Virus record (IMG/VR): IMGVR_UViG_3300003324_000976
Coordinates: 1-20,088 of that record
Direction: 5' to 3' (one strand)
DNA: 20,088 nucleotides
Source of the DNA: a virus
Below are positions 1 to 9,026 of this stretch, one piece after another. Every line of letters starts with the position of its first letter. Position 1 is the stretch's first letter. Below the pieces are notes generated by a model that worked only from the letters and a program-made list of their open reading frames with translations, had not been told where the DNA came from and searched no databases. Made by a program: the position numbers and the translations under genes.

Positions 1-2958
1 GCGCGCGTGCATCAGATCGGCGCCGACCTGTTCCGGGGGCTGGCCGGCATCGCCGCCGACTATGCGCGCGCGGTTGGGCAGGACGTTCCCGCGGCCACCA
101 AGACGCTGGCGCAGGCCTTCGCCGATCCGGAGCAGGGCGCGCAGCAGCTGGAAAAGACCCTCGGCACGCTCAGCAGCACCACGCTGTTGCAGGTACAGCG
201 CCTGGCCGCGCAGGGCGACCAGCTCGGCGCGCAGCGCGCGCTGTTCGCAGGCCTGGAGCAGGCCGTGCGCGGATTGGCGCACCAAGGCATCACGCCGCTG
301 CAGCAGGCCACCAACGACCTGGGCAATGCCTGGGACAAGGCCATGGGCAGCTTCCGCGAGTCGGAAGGGCTGCGCACGGCCACGTCCGCGGTGGCCGGCC
401 TGGTGGGCTGGATGGCCACGCTGGTGCAGCGCCTGCAGGAGGCTGAGCCGGCCCTGCAGAAGATGTTCGGCGGCGGCCTCAATGGGCTGGTGGCGCGCAT
501 GGTCGCCGGCACCAAGGCGCCGGCGGTGGCGTCCGGCGGTGGCGGACAGTTCGCCGGGATCGGCGCCAGCGGTTCCTGGGATGCCGACCAGCCTGGCGGC
601 GTCCCCAAGGCCATCCAGGACCAGGTCAAGGCAGGCCTGGAACTGGGCAAGAGCTACCAGAGCACCGCGGCACGCATCGAAGAGCTGACCGGCAAGCAGA
701 CCGCGCTGCGCGGCGCACTGCAGGCGGCCACCGCCAACTACGGCGCCAACAGCGCGGAGGCCAAGAAGCTGGCCGCGTCCGTCGCCGGCGTCGGCGAACA
801 GATCGACAGCCTGCGCAAGAAGGAGGGCCAGCCGGCCCGCGACGCCGATGTGCTGCTCAAGCGCAGCGTCGCCGCATCGATCGAGAACGCACGCCGGGTC
901 GCCGAGTCGCAGAAGGCCGCCGCCGACGCCGCCAATGAAGCGCTGCGCGCCGACTACGAGGAAGGGCTGGTCGACCTCGCCACGTACTACGCGCGCCGCC
1001 GCGAGCTGGCCGACGACGCCGCACAGGCCGAGATCGACCGCATCGACACCGTCGTTGCGGCGATCGAGCGCGAGCGCAAGGCCGCCAGGACGCCCGAGAC
1101 GCGCGAGGACGCCACCAACAGGCTGCTCGACGCCGCCGAGCAGCAGGCCAAGGCCACGAGCGACGCAGCACGCACGCGCGATCGGCTGCGCCGCGACGAG
1201 CAGCGCGACCAGCTTGCCCTCAACCGACAGCTCATCGAGCAGGAGGCTGAGCTCGCTCAACTGCGCGGCGACGAAGCGCGCGCGCTGGCCATCCGCGATC
1301 AGCAGCGCGTGGCCGATTTCGCGCGCATCAACACCCGGGCCGGTGGCGACCAGCAGCGCGTGGCTGACTTCTCCGACGCGCTGGCGCAGCAGCGCAGCCT
1401 GGTCGTGCTGCAGAACGAGCAGTCGGTGCTCGTCGAACGGCTGGCGATCCAGGAGGAGCGCTACACCCTGGCAGCCCGCGCCCGCGGCGACAGCCAGCAG
1501 GAGATCGAGCAGGGCCTGTACGAACGCCACCAGGCGCAGCTCGGCGTGCTCGGTCAGCTAGCCGCCAAGGCGCAAGAGCTCGCCAAGAACAGCACCGACC
1601 CGCACGTGCTGCTCTACGCCGAGCAACTCGCGCTGCAGTGGCAACGCGTGGCCGACGAAGTGGAACCCGCGCTGCAGCGCATGCGCGCAGCCGGCGACGA
1701 CGCGGCGCAGGCGTTCGGCAAGTTCGCCGGTACGGTCAGCCTCAACTTCCGCGATGCCCGCAGCGCCGTGAAGAGCCTGGGCGATGCGCTGCAGCAGATC
1801 AGCACCCGCGAGCTCGTCGAGAAGCCCTTCACCGAGATGGCGAGCAAGGCCTTTCGCGGCATCACCGAAGGCCAGGGCGGTGTGGGCGATTTCTTTCGCC
1901 AGATCTTCGGCGTCAAGGGCGGGCCGGCCGCCACGCCGGAGGGTGCAGCGAGCGCTGGACCCGGCGGCGTGCTCGGCAAGATTGCGCGCGCGGCAGGTCT
2001 GCCTGCGCTACCTGGTTTGCCGGGCGCCGTCGCCCGAAGCGGCCCGTCCGGCGCGCTGTCTGCGCTGGCGCGCGCGGCCGATAACGCTGCGCGCGAACTC
2101 GGCGGCCAGGGCGGCGGCATCGCCGGCGGCGTCCTCGGCGCCATCAGCGGTGCCGACCGCGACCTGATCGTCGACACCGACGGTGCCGGCATGCCGGCAC
2201 CGCCCAGCATCGAGCGCGACATCCTGCGCCGCATGGAAGCCGGCGGCGAAAGCGTCGACGACGCGGCCAACACGGTGCTCGACCGCCTGGGCGGTGCCGT
2301 CGACCAGGCGCTGCCCGGCATCGAGCAACTCGGCACCGCGGCAGACGGCGCCGGCGGCGCGCTGCAGGGCTTGCCCGACCTGCTGGGCAACCTGTTCAAG
2401 GGCGTCGACTTCGGCGGCCTGTTCGGCGGCGCCGGCGGCGGCCAGGGCTTCGACCTCACCGGGATGTTCGGCGACCTCTTCGGCTTCGACGCCGGCGGCT
2501 ACACCGGCCACGGCGGCAAGCTCGAGCCGGCCGGCATCGTGCACAAGGGCGAGCACGTCATGCCGCAGGAGCGCGTGCGCGAGCCCGGCGCGCTGCACTT
2601 CCTCGAGCGCGTGCGCGAGTCCGGCTTCAAACGCGCGATGGGCGAAACGATGGTCGAGCGCATCCGCGCATCGGCCGCCGCGCCCGGGCAGATCAACACA
2701 CGCGCCGCGTTGCCGGGCTTCGCGGTCGGGGGCCTCGTCGGCCTGCCGGGCTATGCCGACGGCGGCTATGTCGCCGACACGCGGCCGCTGGCCGAGCGCA
2801 CGCAGATGCAGTGGGCGCCGCGCGCCGAGGCGTCAACCACCACCATCAACGCGCCGATCACGGTCGCGGTGCAGGGCACGGTCGACCGCCGCACCGCGGC
2901 ACAGGTCGGCGCCGAAACCGCACGCAGCATCGCGCGCGTGGCCCGAAGGATGAATTGA
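1..2958 (+). CDS. Phage tail tape measure protein (5' end outside window)
   Basis: The frame is open to the first base of the window, so the N-terminus is missing; about 985 residues are visible. The protein sets tail length and occupies the tail-tube lumen before DNA ejection. Residues roughly 1-150 resemble the conserved block of lambda/prophage tape measure proteins (AxxLGxLxSTTxxQxQxLxxQGDxxxA, then a W-D segment). Long Ala/Gln/Arg/Glu-rich coiled-coil stretches follow (about 210-560), then Gly/Ala-rich low-complexity sequence (about 640-830). The C-terminus carries the [26 protein letters not shown] motif region typical of lambda-type tape measure C-termini. The octapeptide DQQRVADF occurs twice (see repeat). 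It is the first gene of a tightly packed tail operon; the next ATG overlaps its stop by one base. Family assignment is confident; the true start is not visible. Confidence 0.93.
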   Translation, partial: ARVHQIGADLFRGLAGIAADYARAVGQDVPAATKTLAQAFADPEQGAQQLEKTLGTLSSTTLLQVQRLAAQGDQLGAQRALFAGLEQAVRGLAHQGITPLQQATNDLGNAWDKAMGSFRESEGLRTATSAVAGLVGWMATLVQRLQEAEPALQKMFGGGLNGLVARMVAGTKAPAVASGGGGQFAGIGASGSWDADQPGGVPKAIQDQVKAGLELGKSYQSTAARIEELTGKQTALRGALQAATANYGANSAEAKKLAASVAGVGEQIDSLRKKEGQPARDADVLLKRSVAASIENARRVAESQKAAADAANEALRADYEEGLVDLATYYARRRELADDAAQAEIDRIDTVVAAIERERKAARTPETREDATNRLLDAAEQQAKATSDAARTRDRLRRDEQRDQLALNRQLIEQEAELAQLRGDEARALAIRDQQRVADFARINTRAGGDQQRVADFSDALAQQRSLVVLQNEQSVLVERLAIQEERYTLAARARGDSQQEIEQGLYERHQAQLGVLGQLAAKAQELAKNSTDPHVLLYAEQLALQWQRVADEVEPALQRMRAAGDDAAQAFGKFAGTVSLNFRDARSAVKSLGDALQQISTRELVEKPFTEMASKAFRGITEGQGGVGDFFRQIFGVKGGPAATPEGAASAGPGGVLGKIARAAGLPALPGLPGAVARSGPSGALSALARAADNAARELGGQGGGIAGGVLGAISGADRDLIVDTDGAGMPAPPSIERDILRRMEAGGESVDDAANTVLDRLGGAVDQALPGIEQLGTAADGAGGALQGLPDLLGNLFKGVDFGGLFGGAGGGQGFDLTGMFGDLFGFDAGGYTGHGGKLEPAGIVHKGEHVMPQERVREPGALHFLERVRESGFKRAMGETMVERIRASAAAPGQINTRAALPGFAVGGLVGLPGYADGGYVADTRPLAERTQMQWAPRAEASTTTINAPITVAVQGTVDRRTAAQVGAETARSIARVARRMN
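1297..1371 (+). repeat. 24-bp imperfect direct repeat inside tape measure gene
   Basis: Two copies (1297-1320 and 1348-1371) both encode DQQRVADF and differ at three synonymous third positions. This looks like a small internal duplication in the coiled-coil part of the tape measure protein, where length changes are tolerated. Confidence 0.7.
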
Positions 2959-3569
2959 TGGCGTTCTTCGAGCACCGCCTGAGCAACGCCATCTGCGCCG
3001 GCTCCAGGGGCGGACCCGTCTTCAGCACCTCGCGCGTCTACACCGGCGCCGGACACCGCCAGGCCAATGCGAACTGGCCGGCACCGAAGCACCGCTACGA
3101 CATCTCGTTCGGCATCAAGCTGGCCGCGCACCTCGACGAGGTGCTGGCCCTGTTCTACAACGTCCGCGGCGGCTTCGACGGCTTCCGCTTCCGCGACCTG
3201 CGTGACTACCGCCATGACGACCGCGGCGCAGCGCCGGTGCTCACGCCCGTCAGCGGCGCCGTGTGGCAGCTCGGCAAGCGGTACACCATCGGCTCGCGCT
3301 CGTTCACGCGCACGATCCACAAGCCCGTCGACGGCACCGTCGTCATCAAGGATGCCGGCGGCGCTACGCTGGATGCCGCAGTCGACCCCACCACCGGCCG
3401 CGCCACCGTCACCGGTACGCCGGCCACCTGGACCGGTGAATTCGACGTCCCTGTGGAGTTCGTCGACGACAGCCTCGAAGACCTCGAGATGCTGGGCAGC
3501 ATCCAGAACCTGCTGTTGTCGCTGCCGTCGATCAAGGTGCAGGAACTCCTGATCCGGGTGGCCGCATGA
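2958..3569 (+). CDS. DUF2460 tail protein (lambda gpM-position)
   Basis: 203 aa. The N-terminus [20 protein letters not shown], followed by a block with W-P-x-KHRYDISFGI and FYNVRGGFDGFRFRDLRDY, is the hallmark of the DUF2460 (TIGR02217) family of siphophage and gene-transfer-agent tail proteins, and the length is normal for the family. The order tape measure - DUF2460 - DUF2163 - NlpC - J-like parallels lambda H-M-L-K-J, so it probably acts at the tail tip, joining tape measure to tip complex (inference from synteny). The start ATG at 2958 overlaps the tape measure stop (TGATG) and has an AAGGA about 10 nt upstream. The stop overlaps the next ATG (ATGA). Confidence 0.92.
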   Translation: MAFFEHRLSNAICAGSRGGPVFSTSRVYTGAGHRQANANWPAPKHRYDISFGIKLAAHLDEVLALFYNVRGGFDGFRFRDLRDYRHDDRGAAPVLTPVSGAVWQLGKRYTIGSRSFTRTIHKPVDGTVVIKDAGGATLDAAVDPTTGRATVTGTPATWTGEFDVPVEFVDDSLEDLEMLGSIQNLLLSLPSIKVQELLIRVAA

Positions 3570-4399
3570 AGACCCAATCGGCCGCGCTCGCCGCGCACTA
3601 CCAGGGCGACGAAACGACGCTCGCCACACTGTGGAAGGTCACGCGGCGCGACGGCCAGGTGTACGGCTTCACCGACCACCCGGAGCCGATCACCCATGAC
3701 GGCGTCACCTACGAGCCATCGTCGTCCTACGACGCCAGCGCGGTGCGCACGCTGGCCGAGCTCAACGTCGACGACCTCGAAGTGCATGGCCTGCTGGCGT
3801 CCGACGGCATCACCGCCGAAGACATCGAGGCCGGCCTGTGGGACGGCGCGGCCGTGCAGATCCTCGAGGTCAACTACGCCGACCTGACGATGGGCGAGAA
3901 CGTCATGCGCGTCGGTGAGCTTGGCGAGGCGCAGCGCGAGGGCCTGACCTACAAGGTCGAACTGCGCGGCCTGATGCAGAAGCTGCAGAACAACATCGGC
4001 CGCGTCGTCACGCCAGCCTGCGACGCCGACTTCGGCGACGCGCGCTGCGGCATCGACCTCGAAGCGCGTCGCGTGCCGATCACCGTCACAGCGGCCACCG
4101 ATGCCCGCACCTTCGAAGTCATCGGCCTCGGCGCCGACGGCTATGCCTACGGCGTCGTCACCTGGACCAACGGCGCCAACGCGGGTCTGTCGATGGAAGT
4201 CAAGCGGCAGGTCGGCGCCGAACTCACCCTGCAACTGCCGATGCCGTACGCCATCCAGCCCGACGACGAGGCAACCATCGTCCCCGGCTGCGACAAGACC
4301 AAGGCGACGTGCAAGGACGTTTACTTCAACGTCGTCAACTTCCGCGGCTTCAGCTTCGTGCCAGGCGGCGACAAGGTGCTCAAGGTGGGCGGCCAATGA
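3566..4399 (+). CDS. DUF2163 tail-tip protein (gpL-like, possible Fe-S)
   Basis: 277 aa, matching the DUF2163 (TIGR02218) family: a beta-rich N-terminal domain (WKVTRRDGQVYGFTDHPEPI, then a segment on E-x-G-LWDGA) and a C-terminal region with VVNFRGFSFVPGGD. Four cysteines (C152, C161, C242, C249) are spaced C-x8-C...C-x6-C. As I recall the lambda gpL literature, that is the arrangement binding an iron-sulphur cluster in the gpL tail-tip family; the cluster here is inference. It starts at an ATGA overlap with the DUF2460 gene and ends in an ATGA overlap with the NlpC gene, so translation is probably coupled. Confidence 0.9.
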   Translation: MKTQSAALAAHYQGDETTLATLWKVTRRDGQVYGFTDHPEPITHDGVTYEPSSSYDASAVRTLAELNVDDLEVHGLLASDGITAEDIEAGLWDGAAVQILEVNYADLTMGENVMRVGELGEAQREGLTYKVELRGLMQKLQNNIGRVVTPACDADFGDARCGIDLEARRVPITVTAATDARTFEVIGLGADGYAYGVVTWTNGANAGLSMEVKRQVGAELTLQLPMPYAIQPDDEATIVPGCDKTKATCKDVYFNVVNFRGFSFVPGGDKVLKVGGQ

Positions 4400-4851
4400 C
4401 GACGCGTGACGATGTCATCGCCGAAGCCCCCACGTGGCTGGGCACGCCGTTCCACGAGGGCGCTCACCTGCGCGGCATCGGCTGCGACTGCATCGGCCTT
4501 GTCGGCGGTGTCGCCGTCGGCGCCGGTCTGGCCCCAGCCGACTTCTGGGAGACGGACTTCGCGCCCTGGCACGGCTACTCGCAGACCGCGCACGAGGGCT
4601 CGCTCATCGCGGGCCTCGATGCCTTCCTCGATCGCATCGATCCGCATGACGCACGAGCCGGCGACGTGATCGTGATCCGCTGGGCCGGCGAGCCGCAGCA
4701 CCTCGCGATCCTCGTGCCCTACGCGCACGGCGGTCTGGCGATGGTGCACGCACTCAACGCGCCGGCCATCCAGCGCGTCACCGAGCACCGGCTCGGCGGC
4801 GCGTGGCTGCGGCGCGTGTCGCATGCCTACCGGTACCGGGGCCTCGCTTGA
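4396..4851 (+). CDS. Phage NlpC/P60 family tail peptidase
   Basis: 151 aa. The motif GCDCIGLV (C32 as the predicted nucleophile) and the downstream PQHLAIL (H102) mark an NlpC/P60 papain-like peptidase of the phage subfamily (TIGR02219). These are tail-tip components, corresponding in position to lambda gpK, and are thought to cut peptidoglycan cross-links or cell-wall peptides during entry. The start is taken at ATG 4396 (ATGA overlap with DUF2163) because longer in-frame extensions would run back into that gene. It has no signal peptide, as expected for a virion protein. The stop TGA overlaps a TTG that probably starts the next gene. Confidence 0.92.
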   Translation: MTTRDDVIAEAPTWLGTPFHEGAHLRGIGCDCIGLVGGVAVGAGLAPADFWETDFAPWHGYSQTAHEGSLIAGLDAFLDRIDPHDARAGDVIVIRWAGEPQHLAILVPYAHGGLAMVHALNAPAIQRVTEHRLGGAWLRRVSHAYRYRGLA

Positions 4852-7800
4852 GCGCACGCGGCGTCCTCACCGTCGTCGGCCAAGCGGTCGGCAGCTACTT
4901 CGGCGGCCCGATTGGCGGGGCCATCGGTGGCGCCATCGGCGGCGCGGTCGGCGGGCTGATCGACGGCCCCATCGAAGGCCCAAAGCTCAGCGACACCAAG
5001 ATCCAGATCTCCTCCTATGGGGCGATGCTGCCGATCGTGTACGGCGGCACGCGGCTCGCCGGCAACGTCATCTGGTCCACGGACCTCGTCGAGCACTCCG
5101 ACGGCGGCAGCAAGGGCGGCCCGGAGGTGGAGAACTTCACCTACACGGTGAGCTGCGCGATCGCGATCTGCGAAGGGCCGATTGGTGGCATCCGCAAGAT
5201 CTGGGCGGACGCCAAGCTCGTCTACGACATCAGCGAGGACGCCGACGGCGCCACGCAAGCCGCGAGCGCCGCCTTCGCGCAGTACTTCGTCTTCTACCCC
5301 GGCGACGAAAGCCAGCTGCCCGACCCGACGATCGAAGCCGTCGAGGGCGTCGGCAACGTCGAGGCCTACCGCGGCACGGCCTACATCGTGTTCACCGACC
5401 TGCCGCTCGGGGACTACGGCAATCGGATCCCGAATTTCACGTTCGAGGTCACGAACGAGGATCCGGCCACTGCGGGCGCGGAACAGCTCGCGCCGCTCAT
5501 CGTCGGGCCGTGGGCTGAAGCTGATGGCGCGCCATATCACGCGACAGGCGCGAGCGAGTACACCGATCTCGCCTACGTCGACAACTTAGGGCCTGACCTG
5601 CCGATCGCCGGCACCTATTCGAGCCTCTCCGCAGCCATGGCCGCGATAGCGGTGGAATTCCCGGAACACAACGCCGTGCTGGCCTGGACGTCGTCGGTGA
5701 ACCCGATCCCGAACGTCTTCGTTGGTGGCGCGGCCGTCACCGATGAAGCAGAGTATTGCGACATCTGGATCGGTCTCGTAGAGCTCGGCAGAGTCATCGA
5801 GGCGTCGAGCTGGGCCGCGACGGCGGCGCTCATCGGCGATGTCGAGGATCCGCCATACAGCGACGCATTCGCCGGTGGCCTGTCGCGCTACGGCTGGGAT
5901 CCCGTGCAGGTCGGCAACGGACAGCTTCGGCTGGTCTACAGCACCGCCGCCGTGACGCCGCCGAACTACTACGACAATGCGGTGTATCACGCCACTGGTT
6001 TCCCGCCGGCCTACCCGGCGATTGACCCCGGCCCGCCGCCCGCCGGCTACTTCCCGACGCTGGTGTCGGCGCCGATGATCCGCATCCGCGTGCGCCGGGT
6101 GCCTTATTTGGCGCAGACCTGCTTGCCCGGCGACCCGTGCCTGCTCGGCATCGCGCAAATCCCCGGAGACGCCGACTTTTGCATCAGCTGCGACGGCGAC
6201 GTGTCGCGCAACTTCTCGTACGAGCTGGAGTCCGGCAGCTTCCGACAACTGCGGCAGATCCACTATGCAGACGGCGCGCTGACGAGCAATGGCGTCGGTC
6301 CGGTACTGAGAGAAGGCGACCCGAACTTCGACAGCCAAGCCTACTGGGAGGCCGCGGCCGCCGAAGCCGGCATTGGTGGCAGCTATGGCGTCGACTGGCC
6401 GGTTGCATCAAGCGAAGCCGGCGTGGCGAACTACGACACAGCCTCGGCCGTCCCTGGTAGCGCAATGCTGTCGGACATCGTCACCGACATTAGTGTGCGT
6501 GCTGGCCTGCGTGAGGACCAGATCGACGTCACCGCCCTGACCGACGTCGTGCTCGGCTACAAGATCGCGCGCCAGATGCCGGCGCGGAACGCACTCGAAC
6601 CACTGCGTCAGGCCTACTGGTTCGACGCGGTCGAGAACGGCAGCCGCATCGTCTTCGTCAAGCGCGGCGGCGACTCCATGGCCACCATCGGCCCCGAGGA
6701 TCTTGGGGTATCCGAGAGCGGCGAAGCCGGCGCTTTGGTCGTGACCACCCGCGCGCAGGAGGCGGAACTCCCGGCCGAGATCAGCGTCGCCTACGAGGTG
6801 CGCGAGGCCGACTACCAGACCGGCGTGCAGCGGGCCCGGCGCATCACCACCGGCAGCCGGCAGATCGTCAGCATCGAATTGCCGATCGTGCTGCCCGACC
6901 TCAAGGCCGCCCAGGTCGCCGACGTGCTGATGTACGACGCCTGGCAGGGCCGCGCCGAGCGCAAGTTCTCGACCACGCGCAAGTGGACGGCGCTGCTGCC
7001 GAACGACGTGGTCACGCTCGACGACGGCGAATTCCAGTACCGCGGCCGCATCACCGAGAAGTCCGAAGAAGGCCCGCTGATCCGCTGGACGCTGCGCGAC
7101 GAGGCCGCGGCCAGCTACAGCCCGAACAGCGTGCCCAGCATCACCAGCGGCGGCGGCAGCACCGTGCGCTTCGATGGGCCGATGAAGACCGAGCTGCTCG
7201 ACGTACCGCTGTTGCGCGACGACCTCGACGGCGCGTCGTTCCTGGTAGCGGCCGCCGGCTACCGGCCCACCTTCCGCGGCGGGCGTCTCTATCGCAGCAC
7301 CGACGGCGCCAACTACGCGTTGCTGCGCGACATCACCGCGAAAGCCACCATCGGCTACGCGCAGACAGAACTCGGCAGCTATGCCGGCGGAAACACCGTC
7401 GACGAATGCAACACCGTCGACATCCGCCTGCACAGCGGCACGCTGGCCAGCATCACGCGCGCCTCGCTGCTCAACGGCGGCAACGCCTGCGTGCTCGGCA
7501 GCGAGGTGCTGTGCTTCCGCCGCGCCGAGCTGATCGGCGAGCGCACCTACCGGCTCAGCGGCCTCCTGCGCGGGCGCAAGGGTACCGAGCAGCACATCGG
7601 CGCGCACGACGTCGACGAGCGCTTCGTGCTGCTCGACGCGGCCAACATCTACCGGATCGCGCAGTCGCTCGGCGACATCGGCGTGGCGGCCCAATTCAAG
7701 GGCGTCGCCTTCGGCACGGCGCTGGCCGACGCGAGCGCCCAGGAGTTCACCTACGCGGCCGTCAACCTGAAGCCGCTGAGCCCGGTGCATTTGCGCGCGT

Positions 7801-9017
7801 GGCCCAATGGGGACGGCACTTACACCGCCCGGTGGAAACGGCGCACGCGCTACAACGGCTCATGGCTGCCCAGCGTTGATGTCCCGCTGGGTGAGTCGAC
7901 GGAAAGCTACGTCGTCGAGGTGCTCGACGGCGATACGGTGATCGAGACGCAGACGGTGTCGCAGCCGACGGCGACCTTGGGCGCCTCGTCGACCGACTAC
8001 ACGCTCACGCAGACGGCGCAGCTGCAGAACCCCGCGTTTGCGCTGAAGGAGGTCGGCGGCGGTGGCCTGGTCGGCGTCCAGATCAACGACGCGGCGTACG
8101 CGACCAATGCCGCTGTGCAGTTCGATGCGGCCGGCAACCAAGTCGCGGCCTCGGGGTCCTGTGGACACGAGATCATCCAGGTCGCGCATGGCACGTCCGC
8201 GATGTACGTGCTGGGGTATCACGAGACGAACACGGTCCCCACCTACTACCTCGACACGACCGTGCGCCGGATCCTGTATTCCGACGTCTCGGGCACGCCT
8301 GTGGCGCTGGTCTCGGCCATTGCCGGCGACTACCGCGGCGTGGCGTTCGACGGGGTCAACGTGTGGATCACGCAGGCCAGCACGGACCAGATCCACCGGT
8401 GTGACCCTGCCACGCTTTCGATCGTCGACAGCTTCGTCATCGCAGACGCCGGCGCCGCACAGCTCTCGCGCATCTTCTATTTCGACTCGCATCTGTGGAT
8501 CCTGGCCGACTACGGCAGGGAGATCGTGAAGTGGGATCTGGTGTCCGAAGCCGAGGTCGCCAGGCTCACGCCGCTCAGCCGCAGCAGCGGCCTGATCGTC
8601 GCCGGCGGCCTCCTGTACGTGGCGGCCGCCGAGGGCGGACAGGTCCTCGTATACGACCCTGACACGCTGTCGCTGGTGGCGGCGCATTCGGCACAACCTC
8701 TCTCGGCGCCGAGTCTCATCGAGTGGGGCGCATACGTCGTCGCCATCGACTACCCGCATCTGCTCCTGCTGGATGCGGGCACCGGCGCGGAGGTGGCATC
8801 CGACATCCCGTTGGCGGCCACTTACCTCTCGGGCTTGCGCGGATCAGACATTTTGATCGGCATGAGTCCGACGAACAGCTACCTCGACATGCGCACGCGC
8901 GCCTATTCGCTCGGCGCGCCGACGAGCGGCACTGACTACAGCGGCAAGACGATGCGGGTTTGTCAGATGTCGTCGACGGTCGGGCGAGGCCGCCCGTCAG
9001 AGATCACGATCACATAG
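4848..9017 (+). CDS. J-like tail-tip / host-specificity protein with propeller-like insertion
   Basis: 1389 aa if started at TTG 4848, which overlaps the NlpC stop (TTGA); the farther ATG at 4803 lies well inside the NlpC gene. The N-terminus has a GxxxG-rich hydrophobic stretch (about residues 9-45), then GAMLPIVYGGTRLAGNVIW and FTYTVSCAIAICEGPIGGI, typical of GTA-type and siphophage tail-tip proteins. Residues about 565-760 resemble the Phage-tail_3 (PF13550) module, followed by an FN3-like stretch (about 970-1055). Residues about 1065-1350 contain repeated blades (GVNVWITQASTDQIHRCDP, GLLYVAAAEGGQVLVYDPD and similar) suggesting a YVTN-type beta-propeller. The conserved family ending VCQMSSTVGRGRPSEITIT comes after it. 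A second, less familiar segment (about 210-540, six Cys) also looks inserted. It probably contacts the host receptor. Confidence 0.88.
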   Translation: MSARGVLTVVGQAVGSYFGGPIGGAIGGAIGGAVGGLIDGPIEGPKLSDTKIQISSYGAMLPIVYGGTRLAGNVIWSTDLVEHSDGGSKGGPEVENFTYTVSCAIAICEGPIGGIRKIWADAKLVYDISEDADGATQAASAAFAQYFVFYPGDESQLPDPTIEAVEGVGNVEAYRGTAYIVFTDLPLGDYGNRIPNFTFEVTNEDPATAGAEQLAPLIVGPWAEADGAPYHATGASEYTDLAYVDNLGPDLPIAGTYSSLSAAMAAIAVEFPEHNAVLAWTSSVNPIPNVFVGGAAVTDEAEYCDIWIGLVELGRVIEASSWAATAALIGDVEDPPYSDAFAGGLSRYGWDPVQVGNGQLRLVYSTAAVTPPNYYDNAVYHATGFPPAYPAIDPGPPPAGYFPTLVSAPMIRIRVRRVPYLAQTCLPGDPCLLGIAQIPGDADFCISCDGDVSRNFSYELESGSFRQLRQIHYADGALTSNGVGPVLREGDPNFDSQAYWEAAAAEAGIGGSYGVDWPVASSEAGVANYDTASAVPGSAMLSDIVTDISVRAGLREDQIDVTALTDVVLGYKIARQMPARNALEPLRQAYWFDAVENGSRIVFVKRGGDSMATIGPEDLGVSESGEAGALVVTTRAQEAELPAEISVAYEVREADYQTGVQRARRITTGSRQIVSIELPIVLPDLKAAQVADVLMYDAWQGRAERKFSTTRKWTALLPNDVVTLDDGEFQYRGRITEKSEEGPLIRWTLRDEAAASYSPNSVPSITSGGGSTVRFDGPMKTELLDVPLLRDDLDGASFLVAAAGYRPTFRGGRLYRSTDGANYALLRDITAKATIGYAQTELGSYAGGNTVDECNTVDIRLHSGTLASITRASLLNGGNACVLGSEVLCFRRAELIGERTYRLSGLLRGRKGTEQHIGAHDVDERFVLLDAANIYRIAQSLGDIGVAAQFKGVAFGTALADASAQEFTYAAVNLKPLSPVHLRAWPNGDGTYTARWKRRTRYNGSWLPSVDVPLGESTESYVVEVLDGDTVIETQTVSQPTATLGASSTDYTLTQTAQLQNPAFALKEVGGGGLVGVQINDAAYATNAAVQFDAAGNQVAASGSCGHEIIQVAHGTSAMYVLGYHETNTVPTYYLDTTVRRILYSDVSGTPVALVSAIAGDYRGVAFDGVNVWITQASTDQIHRCDPATLSIVDSFVIADAGAAQLSRIFYFDSHLWILADYGREIVKWDLVSEAEVARLTPLSRSSGLIVAGGLLYVAAAEGGQVLVYDPDTLSLVAAHSAQPLSAPSLIEWGAYVVAIDYPHLLLLDAGTGAEVASDIPLAATYLSGLRGSDILIGMSPTNSYLDMRTRAYSLGAPTSGTDYSGKTMRVCQMSSTVGRGRPSEITIT

Positions 9018-9026
9018 GAAACAGCA

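Noticed and set aside
6408-8759. Long minus-strand ORFs opposite the J-like gene
   Set aside because: No recognisable domains, low-complexity Ala/Val/Arg/Gly composition, and a well-supported tail-tip gene on the other strand.
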